DNA of 64,000 nucleotides. Source: Proales similis. Taxonomy: Eukaryota; Rotifera; Eurotatoria; Ploima; Proalidae. Position 1 is the first letter of the stretch, and every line of letters starts with the position of its first letter. A program made the position numbers and the translations under genes. The notes under the pieces are model-generated. The model was not told the DNA's origin. It ran no database searches and saw only the letters and a list, made by a program, of their open reading frames with translations. This document shows, piece by piece, positions 56,664 through 64,000 of this stretch. The stretch is from the NCBI GenBank assembly GCA_019059635.1, contig JAGVRJ010000005.1:1736001-1800000 (forward strand), in the 5' to 3' direction.

Positions 56664-57172
56664 ATGAAATCGAACTCAGCTATACTCCTTCTGGCAATCG
56701 CTTTGACGGTCTACTGCTCGGTGGTTAGAGCCCAATTGAACGATGAAGATAATGGTGATGATCAGAAGCGTTCGATTCCGCTCAACATTGTACGCAATGA
56801 GCCTTGGCAGCGCTGGATGATCTTCTACCACGGTAAGTTGGCCTAATTTTTTTGTTCTATCCTCATTTGTGGGTCATTTTTATCGAACAACGCAACCGTA
56901 AAGAATGCAGTCAAGTTTGCGCTCGATTTCCCTATTTTGCATCGCGTTACTGCGACTGTGGACTATTCGACGAGCCGATCGCGACATTAGATGGCAGTCA
57001 ACCATCAATCGGTAAGCTCGAATTTGAAATTATTTTTAAACACTTTTTCAAAAATGAAGACAATACAGCCCAGAAACGCCAATACCACGTTGATTGCAAA
57101 GTTCTCTGTTTGGTCGGCCGTGGTGGAAATGCATGCAACTGCAACTATGCTCCGTTTGTCGGACGGAAATAA
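56664..57172 (+). CDS. Small secreted Cys-rich, prohormone-like peptide
   Basis: Join 56664..56832, 56904..57011, 57102..57172; 115 aa, all phases closing. A clear signal peptide (residues 1 to about 23, hydrophobic ILLLAIALTVYC) is followed by an acidic propeptide and a KR dibasic site at 35-36. The mature-looking part contains PWQRWMIFYH and seven cysteines at 58, 62, 73, 75, 95, 104 and 106 (pattern C-x3-C-x10-C-x-C, then C-x8-C-x-C). The last residues, FVGRK, have the Gly-basic-basic form of a C-terminal amidation site. I do not recognise the family. Neuropeptide/hormone, secreted effector or toxin-like scaffold are all possible. The odd cysteine number suggests a dimer or a free thiol. 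A poly(A) signal follows at 57243. Confidence 0.75.
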
Positions 57173-57242
57173 ACTGGCGAAAACTCTATCCTATCTAGAA
57201 AACTATTCAAATATCTAGAATTTCAATTTACTTAGTGTATCA

Positions 57243-57248
57243 AATAAA
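57243..57248 (+). terminator. poly(A) signal of Cys-rich peptide gene
   Basis: AATAAA 71 bp past the stop; the next gene is convergent. Confidence 0.65.
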
Positions 57249-57362
57249 CTCTGAGACAATGTGAAAAAAAAGAAGAAGTATTTGAATTTAGAAATTGTTC
57301 ATGCAGATCTGGCATTCTCTTTCAAGCGCTTGATTTCATCGAACGTCATCATCGATCCGGTC

Positions 57363-59224
57363 TCATTTTTTCTTTAGCGAAAAGTAAAGAAAAGCGCCAA
57401 GCATGAGGCTGCACGCGGTGCCGGTAATTTTGTGCAAATGCTCAAGGATAAATGTTGTTCGGGGCTTGCGAAATATGCGATTCGTTTTGCCAGGTTGAAG
57501 GAATCCATTTTTCTTGCCGATCATCAGACACACGTTTAGGGCAGACACACAGCTTATTTCCATGCAAGAAGCACTCCACTCCATTGCGTTTGTATAAAAC
57601 ACTCGTTGGCGATCGGGATCATCAAGCACGATAGGCGGAATGGTTTTAGCCTGATTTTCTTTTTCATATTTCGGATAGGCGAGCCAAGGCTCGTGATGCA
57701 CAAGCTTATATCCGGGCTCGAACAGCTCGTCGAACTCTTTCTCGCTCAGGCTCTGTTCAGAGAATATTTTGTGAAGCTTGTCGACGTCGCCCATGAACAA
57801 ATCGCGGTCCTTTTTTTCATCGTAGTCACACGGCAACACAACACTGACCGATCGATAGGCAATGCTTGGCTCAGTTGACAGAGCTTCAACTCGTTTTCTA
57901 CTGCCCAGCGAATTGAATAGGCGAACCTTGCCGTAAACAAAATAGGCATTTGTTCGCTGCATTTGCAAGCTGCAAAACCGTTCCTGGTTGTCAAGCCATT
58001 CGATATCAAGGCCGCTCTTGATCACTTGATCGTAAAGCGGAAACGCCACAATCACATAGTCCAAATCGGCCATTTTCGACTCATGGCCGAATTCATTTTC
58101 ATAGACGATCATGTTTTTCTCGAAAGGATCGTTCGGATCAGAGCCGATCGACTTGACTTTGGATTTTATGTGAATCTCACAGCCACTGCGTTGAATCAAT
58201 TCAACGGGCACTTGGTCGTTGCCATTCTTAACCGACCAAAGTTGACCAGAACAGCCAGCCAAGGAGACAAGGCCAACGAAAGCGTCTATATCAATCGATT
58301 GGCCGTAATTGACCAGACAGGCCGCGCTGGCAAGCTCATCTCTGAGTCGATCGCCCACGCCAATTTGATCCAAATGATTTCTCAGAGACAGCTGTGAGAC
58401 AGAGTAAAGCTCGGGGTCCAACTGACACAGAAAATGCTCAAGTGTGTCGAATGTATGATTTCTGGCCTGCAAGTCGTAGATTCTTTTCGACTGAGATTGA
58501 GCAATCAGGTCAAGAATGCGAAAAGTCTGAGTGGACGATTACTTTGAAAATGAGCTGATGAAACGTTTCAAATTGAACTCGAATCTAAGCAAATTGAAAA
58601 GGCCGTAGCGAGTGATCATTTTGATTTTGTCCAACAACGAGAAAAAGCGCCGATCCAGAGTGATGAGTGGACCGGGCTTGTTATACAAATAAGCCAACTG
58701 GCCTCGTTCGATGTCTTTTTTCTCTGCAAGTCCTGTGAATTAGTGCACGTGTTGTGGAATTTGAAAAAAAAAACATTTGCAAAGCGATTGTTTAAACACG
58801 TGTGTGTGTGTGTGTGTGTGTGAAATGAAATTACCGCAGATTTTCACAAAACGTCGCATTAGCTCATTACTCGAGTGCAAAATGGTGGCGCCACTCTCAT
58901 ACTTTCGTCCGTTGAACTCAAATGTTCGCATTCGGCCTTTAAAAGAGCGACAAGTGACCTTAAGAAGGGAGAAGAGCAACTAGGTGCCGTAGACACGCGA
59001 GGTAAATATACCGCCGATCTGATTTGACTGTTCAAACAAAACGAGCTCAAGCTGATTGCCGAATATTTGCCTTAGACAGTAGGCGCTCGCCGATCCACTT
59101 ATGCCCGAGCCTATGATGGCTATGAAGGTTGTTTAAGCTTACACTTTACATTCAGACGTTTTCGCTGCATTCGCAACCAACCTATTTTGGGATGCTGGCG
59201 GACTGAGCTCTCTTCAAGTTGCAT
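57363..59224 (-). CDS. PCYOX1: Prenylcysteine oxidase
   Basis: Complement(57363..58482, 58543..58732, 58835..58936, 58997..59119, 59182..59224); 525 aa, human about 505. FAD-binding GSGISG is at residues 18-23, and an R-rich strand with GRKYESGATILHSSNELM (the GG...ViH region) follows. Later come VNYGQSIDIDAFVGLVSLAG, KPWLAYP-like EPWLAYPKYEK, and AMEWSASCMEIS near the FAD site. The enzyme frees prenylcysteine to cysteine, aldehyde and peroxide in lysosomes. No classical signal peptide precedes the FAD motif (MQLEESSVRQHPK), unlike vertebrates, so localisation may differ or an upstream exon is missing. TAG lies directly before the ATG. The last exon ends in a hydrophobic segment and KKK. Intron 3 holds a (CA)n run. 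Confidence 0.9.
58800..58822. repeat. (TG)n microsatellite inside PCYOX1 intron 3
   Basis: About 11 units, read as CA on the coding strand, just downstream of the donor. Confidence 0.9.
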
Positions 59225-60362
59225 CTAATTTAATTGAAGGGCGGAAAGAAAGAGTTAATCGCGTCATTAGATAGCCAAAGTTGGGGATTGAGCAAAACGT
59301 AGTGAGAAAACTATGACAGAAACTGAAAGTTATGTTAAGTATATTAGACTGAGTCCAAAAAAGAAGTTTATTTCGACGCTCGTTGGAAGGCTAATTGATG
59401 AATAAATTTCGAAATTATTCAATGTTAAGCGACAATCCCGGCCAGACAGGGTCATCGCACGTTCGTGATTGTTCAATTAACCGAATTAAACAAAAATTAA
59501 CGTGATCTGAGTGCATTCGCCAGGTTCATCGTTTCTCACTGCTTTTTTCTATTTTCATGCTTTTTGTTTTAATTATGTAATGATGACGATGATGGTGAAA
59601 TGGAAATCAGTTTGACGCATAAGGCATTAATGTGACAAGCGACATTGCCGCGCAGATAGCGAGTTAGACGATGCTTGTCTGCTGCGACGGTGCCATTCAT
59701 AATTAGCCCGATACAGGTTCACTTTGCAAGCTTGTCAAGTTCTTAGACGAGCAAAAGAGAGAGCGAGAGAGAGAGAGAGACATGTGTGTGACTCAGTCAA
59801 ATTATGACATTATTCTATTTTAACGGCTTCTTCTTGTTCTAGCCGAGATCGGTGATTGTTCGAGAATGAAACGTTAATTATCGATTAGCTCTGGGTGAAA
59901 TGATGAAATCTAACGTTAGAGCACAACGAACAAACGCACAAACTGACCAATCAAATCTGTCGCGACCTGTCCTAATTTAGCTCTTGCTCATTCTCGGTTG
60001 AGTAATGATGAAATTCCTTTGTATAAATTTAGATTTTGGCTCTATACCAACAAAGAAGAACGATGCAGGCCCAAATCTAGCACTTAGTCAGCGCTCTATT
60101 TCTGTATCCGTCGCATTTGTTTTCACCTGCTACTCTCTTTCACTGGGCTTCTCGTCTCTCTCCCTGTTTGCTTGCCTGTCGGCCCGGACTCACCGGTTCA
60201 CGAACCCTCACAGCACGCAGACTGTACAGAAACGCGAAGCCGAGCCAGCAACAGGCGATATTTCGCAGAATTTCTCTAGGGCCCAGCTTTGCACAAAGAG
60301 AGCCTAGAAATTTGCATAATTGATTTCGAATCTCATTCTCTGTCAGTTGCTTGATTTATAAA
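59225..60362. other. Bidirectional upstream region, PCYOX1 / ITPK
   Basis: 1.1 kb between divergent genes with a (GA)n run at 59766-59780. Frames at 60005-60323 are short and lack motifs. No exon recognised. Confidence 0.5.
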
Positions 60363-62148
60363 ATGCTCGCCGAGACGAGCCCGTATACCGAACTAAACTC
60401 AATGGAAACGAACTACATCGATAGCGACTCGAGCGAATCTATCAATTCTATTCAACCATGCAGTCCGAATCGTCATCACGAATTTAACATTCAACTTCAA
60501 TCGCAAGAGCAACAGACGCAGACGAGTTGCTTGACGATCGACGACTGCGTATTCATCGACGAGCGCTCGCTTAATTGTGCAGCCAGCCTGAATGATATTT
60601 CCAACCGACAGGAATCGAGCAGACCTCGTTCCAACAAAACTCTTAAGGACCTGATAGTTCAGCACAATTTGTATCGAAAATTGTCTGAAAGCCATTTGGA
60701 CTGGCCTCCGATGCCGCTTTCGCCCGGCCGCTGGCCGAATCGAAACTTTTGTAGTGACAGCTACATGGCCGAATCAGAGCAGAGATTAAATTCGTCCAAA
60801 ATATTTGACTCTGCTCTTGATGATAATTGCTTTCAGGTCGGCATACTGTTCGACTCTGACACTCGGTCAGTCAGAAATGATAATCTCAAATCGGTGAGTA
60901 CCGAGTTAGCTTGGTTTTTGAAAATTACTTCTTTTCATTTGTCTCCTGTGTTCTGCATCAGCCATGGGACATAATTTGCAAGTTGCTAAACTGCAAGGTT
61001 GCATTCAAAAAAACCTACCGGGACAAAAAGTACAACTGGTTCCAGCTAGCCGGCCATGCAGGTGATACTTGGCGAATGTGGCCTCTACCATCTATAAGCT
61101 TTTACCTTGAAACCAGGGAGATTCAAAGCAGGCGAGCGTGAAGGCTACATTCTGAAACTGCTCGATGAGCTTGAGCGTAGATCACTTGAGCTACTTCAGT
61201 TCGATCAGCTCTCAGCGTTTGTTCCGCGAATCGATCGAATTCTGATCGACGATAACGACTCGAAATGTAATCAGAATTTCGCATTTTGGGACCGTTTTCT
61301 TTCCAAATCTAAATTTTTGTCTCAAAGATTACACAGAGATGCAGGATTTATTGTGCGGCTTCGAGAATCCGTGTATAATGGATCTTAAAATCGGAACGCG
61401 CACATTCCTCGAGAACGAGTGCGGCGAAAAAGACGCCAAGCCGCGAAATGACCTGTACCTGAAACTGATCGAGATTGACCCGAACGAGCTGAGCGAGCAA
61501 GAGCATGAGCTTAGAGCAATAACCAAGCGGCGTTACATGCTCTGGCGTGAGAGCACTTCGTGCTCGTCTACGCTCGGCTTTCGAATTGAAGCAATCAAGG
61601 TTGAATCTTGACTCCAACTAACTTCTTGTTTCTTAATTTGAATTTGATTGTTTGTATTGTTTAGAAGAATCAAGTGTCAGAGAAAGAGTTCTTCAAGGTC
61701 AAAGAGCTAGCTGAGGTTAAAATGCACTTTCGCCGATTCATGGACGACTCAAGTTCAGTGGCGGTAAGCTTCCGCTTCCTATACGCCGCCATGAATGCAT
61801 CAAAATCTAAATTGAAATGAAGAGAGCTTACCGAAACAGGCTTGTTGAATTCAGAGAGCTCTTGCAAGAGTCGAGTTTTTTCCGCTCGCACGAGGTAAAC
61901 AGGCGCGCTTGACTCGAGAGCCGAGAGTAGCACTCTAATCTGAATTTTAGTTAATCGGCTCATCACTGTTGTTCATTCATGACAAGAACAAGGCAAACGT
62001 GTGGATGATTGACTTTGGCAAGACCCGTCCATTGCCTCCTTGTCTGCGAGTTACCCACCGAGACAAGTGGATTGAGGGCAACCACGAGGACGGCTACCTC
62101 ATAGGTGTAGACAACTTGATAAATATTTTTGACGACCTGTCCTCATGA
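60363..62148 (+). CDS. Inositol-trisphosphate 3-kinase (ITPK family)
   Basis: Join 60363..60893, 60962..61061, 61117..61266, 61328..61599, 61665..61763, 61823..61894, 61951..62148; 473 aa. The first 177 residues are Ser/Gln/Asn-rich and poorly conserved. The kinase part starts near [15 protein letters not shown]. It has the inositol-kinase signature P-x3-D-x-K-x-G (PCIMDLKIG, 275-283), [20 protein letters not shown], the SSLL motif (412-415), the metal/ATP motif IDFGKT (428-433) and [15 protein letters not shown]. This layout matches ITPKA/B/C, which phosphorylate Ins(1,4,5)P3 to InsP4, rather than IPMK or IP6K. A Trp-containing basic stretch ([17 protein letters not shown]) sits where vertebrate enzymes bind calmodulin. 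The 3' end overlaps the convergent gene. Confidence 0.93.
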
Positions 62149-62410
62149 ACTCCATTTCTGATCTCGAGACTGTCTCGTTCTCTCGCCTATTTTTGGCTTC
62201 AGGTCATGATTTTGCGAAAGCGAATTTCATTTTCATTTTCGTCTCCATATCTTTCCAATTTTTTCTTTTCTGGTCTAGTTCCATTCAATATTAATCAAAT
62301 TTATGCACACAAACACACGAGCAGCCCCTCTTTTCTCTTTGGTTTCCTTCTTTTGATTGAAACAAACACTCTTTTAAGATTTTGAAATTTCTCTGTCTAT
62401 TTTACAAAAT

Positions 62411-62416
62411 TTTATT
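62411..62416 (-). terminator. poly(A) signal of basic protein gene
   Basis: AATAAA on the minus strand about 100 bp past the stop at 62515. Confidence 0.55.
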
Positions 62417-62461
62417 ATTATTCTATATTTTCTTAACAACACATATATATGTAGACTCGGG

Positions 62462-62467
62462 AATAAA
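62462..62467 (+). terminator. poly(A) signal of ITPK gene
   Basis: AATAAA about 314 bp past the ITPK stop. Confidence 0.6.
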
Positions 62468-62514
62468 CTTGATCAGCTGGCTAACGAGTGAGTCAAGTGC
62501 AATTTCGTTCAAGT

Positions 62515-63090
62515 TTACTTGATAATGTGGGTCCCTTCGCCGTCAATGGTCTCAATGTACGAGCCTTTCACGTCCGAATAATGCTCTTGGCTTTTCGGTT
62601 GGCGAATTTTGTTCTTTAGATGCGAGGCGTGCTTCTTGACATCGGCTAGCTTCTCGCTGAAACGGCTCGAGCCGCTGCCATCGTTCAGGCCGTCTTGGCT
62701 CTTGCTCCTCTTGCGCATTTTTTTCCTCAGCGACGCAGTCAGACTGTGAACACGCTCGCTGACTGCCGTTTTGACCTGAATAAATTGCTGCATATCGTTC
62801 TGACTTGGCTTTCGTTTCAGATTGTGAAGGTTTTTCAAGCTTGGTTTCCTAGTTGGGCGTAATTTATTCTCTAGTCGATTTAAATCATTCGAAATGCTGC
62901 TCGTCGCTTCTAGACTCGTTACTTCATTCGTAGGCGGGCTACAATCGTTTGAAACGCGACTCTGACTAACCAAAACTTGCTCATCCGTGAACGGCTCCGG
63001 ACCAATCGACGTTTTCAAGCAGGGTAAGCATTTTAAAAAACAAGACTTTAGATTCCACAAGCTATTGCTTACGGAGCTTCGCCAACTCAT
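62515..63090 (-). CDS. Unrecognised basic protein with N-terminal Cys cluster
   Basis: Single open frame of 191 aa, not matched to a family I know. The N-terminus contains WNLKSCFLKCLPCLK, a cysteine-hydrophobic-lysine cluster of the kind that is often S-palmitoylated. The middle is Ser/Thr-rich and then strongly basic (RKPSLKNLHNLKRKPS, ASLRKKMRKRSKSQDG). The C-terminal part is helical and Lys-rich (FSEKLADVKKHASHLKNKI) and ends GSYIETIDGEGTHIIK. No signal peptide. It could be a membrane-tethered adaptor or a phosphoprotein. The ATG is the first in frame, and a poly(A) signal lies downstream. Coding status rests on length, composition and a convergent 3' arrangement. Confidence 0.6.
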   Translation of the reverse strand: MSWRSSVSNSLWNLKSCFLKCLPCLKTSIGPEPFTDEQVLVSQSRVSNDCSPPTNEVTSLEATSSISNDLNRLENKLRPTRKPSLKNLHNLKRKPSQNDMQQFIQVKTAVSERVHSLTASLRKKMRKRSKSQDGLNDGSGSSRFSEKLADVKKHASHLKNKIRQPKSQEHYSDVKGSYIETIDGEGTHIIK

Positions 63091-63650
63091 AATTCGAGCG
63101 CATCAGAATGAGTCAATCAGTCGGAAAATTCGTGCATGACATAAGTAATCGAAAAGCATACGAGCCTAGATGTTCTGCAACCCCTACGATTCGTCGCCGT
63201 CTCTTTTAAATTTCTTGAACTGGCCCCTCGGTGACGCAGGCCAAGACAGTAGACGATGACGACGGCGCCGAATAATTTGAGCAAATTTAATTACAAGCGT
63301 TGGTGAGGGCTGAAAGGAAAATTAACTCAATTAGGGCTCGGTCATACGGGCCTGCTCAGACAGTTGCGTCTGATTCGCAATTTTTTAAAACAAAACTGGA
63401 AATTTTATGTAAGAGTGAGCTCATTAAAGATGTTATTCAACCAGAAAATGATTTCTTTTGGCTTTTTTTATTACTGAAAAACCAGCTTCAAGTCTAACTA
63501 AAGGGAGAACAAAATGGCAACAAATTCAAAAAGTCAGAAAAAAGTGTCAAAGGTGCATTTTGACAGATCGCTATGAGCTCAGTTAGAAAGCAAAGGGCCA
63601 AAATTGGGAGATCGAATGCCTTTAGAGATCAGAGCTGGTGTTTTTGGCGC
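63091..63650. other. Intergenic, basic protein gene to BCAT
   Basis: 560 bp between two minus-strand genes. A minus-strand AATAAA at 63467-63472 could serve BCAT. A short plus frame at 63300-63497 has no motif. Confidence 0.45.
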
Positions 63651-63964
63651 TCAAGCAATCACTGGGGCCCATTCGCTCTCTACGCGTCCATAGTGAATGT
63701 CGTTTAAATCTTTGGCCAGACGACTCATGACCGGTGCGCCCGCTTGCATGGTCGGAATGCTGTATCGCTTTTCTTTGTAAAGAATCGACTCGATCGGACA
63801 TACAACACAGGCCGTGCCGGAGCCGAACATTTCACCGAGCTTATTCAAAGCTGATTAAAACACATGGAAATAGGCTCCAGTGACTGCCAGTTTACCTGAT
63901 TTGTTTCGAGAAGATGGAGAGTTTCTTTCATTCCAATTGGCCTCTCGCTCACTTGGATGTCACC
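63651..63964 (-). CDS. BCAT: Branched-chain amino acid aminotransferase, C-terminal exons (cut by window edge)
   Basis: Complement(63651..63839, 63896..63964), 86 codons including the stop; the rest lies beyond the right edge. The exons read DIQVSERPIGMKETLHLLE, then LGEMFGSGTACVVCPIESIL and end NDIHYGRVESEWAPVIA. GEMFGSGTAC plus the C-x2-C (CVVC) redox pair is characteristic of animal BCATs, PLP enzymes that move the amino group of Leu, Ile or Val to 2-oxoglutarate. Cytosolic or mitochondrial form cannot be told without the N-terminus. The acceptor of the last exon (AATAAG before CTCGGT) was fixed by phase. Confidence 0.92.
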
Positions 63965-64000
63965 CTTTTAGGAGGTTTGATGAAATGAACGCTGAAATGA

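Larger units (their letters stand above)
62149..62514. other. Convergent 3' region, ITPK / basic protein gene
   Basis: AT-rich 366 bp with plus-strand AATAAA at 62462 and minus-strand AATAAA at 62411-62416, so the two 3' UTRs probably overlap by about 50-100 bp. Confidence 0.5.

Noticed and set aside
1-64000. Transposons, viral insertions, CRISPR arrays, tRNA or rRNA genes
   Set aside because: I looked for transposase or reverse-transcriptase motifs, terminal repeats, array-like spacing and tRNA box elements and saw none; short or decayed elements could be missed by eye.

Overview
This is 64 kb of nuclear DNA from an animal. The genes are split by many very short introns (about 40-110 bp, almost all GT-AG) and end in AATAAA signals. 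The proteins are metazoan: FoxA, ciliary dynein and dynein-regulatory subunits, CPSF2, ITPK. Three motile/primary cilium genes indicate a ciliated animal. Short introns, 0.1-0.7 kb gene spacing and tandem PLAC8-like genes suggest a compact-genome invertebrate, perhaps a small spiralian; I cannot name the species.

Layout. 1-7.7 kb: 5' part of a FAM32A homologue (-), four PLAC8-family genes (one -, three +), then an intronless SLC44 choline-transporter-like gene. 7.9-27.3 kb: Cu/Zn superoxide dismutase (-), ZC3H14/Nab2-like RNA-binding protein (-), DRC7, 5-formyl-THF cyclo-ligase, a C2HC-zinc-finger plus PPC/DUF296 fusion protein, DYNC2LI1, an SLC5-type symporter, a GTPBP1/2 GTPase and an ENTPD5/6-type nucleotidase (all +). 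27.3-50.9 kb: a gene-poor region whose only convincing genes are two tandem intronless FoxA-type forkhead genes. 50.9-64 kb: dense again, with BBOF1 (-), CPSF2 (+), a small Cys-rich secreted prohormone-like gene (+), a prenylcysteine oxidase (-), inositol-trisphosphate 3-kinase (+), an unrecognised basic protein (-) and the 3' end of a branched-chain aminotransferase (-).

The exon models were built by hand from reading frames, splice consensus and remembered family features; phases were checked to sum to whole codons, but no alignment was run. Several models reach family-typical lengths (DRC7 875 aa, CPSF2 755 aa, DYNC2LI1 381 aa, ENTPD 444 aa, ITPK 473 aa).

The main patterns beyond the gene list are these. 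An RFX X-box-like site lies about 80-160 bp upstream of each of the three ciliary genes. A forkhead-site-like 9-mer, GCAAATATT, recurs through the FoxA gene desert. The two FoxA copies have diverged, and only one keeps a Groucho-type EH1 motif. A zinc-finger/PPC fusion has a plant-AHL-like logic in an animal. A Cys-rich secreted peptide ends in an amidation-type GRK. The PLAC8 paralogues have shifting introns but an invariant 5-nt first coding segment.
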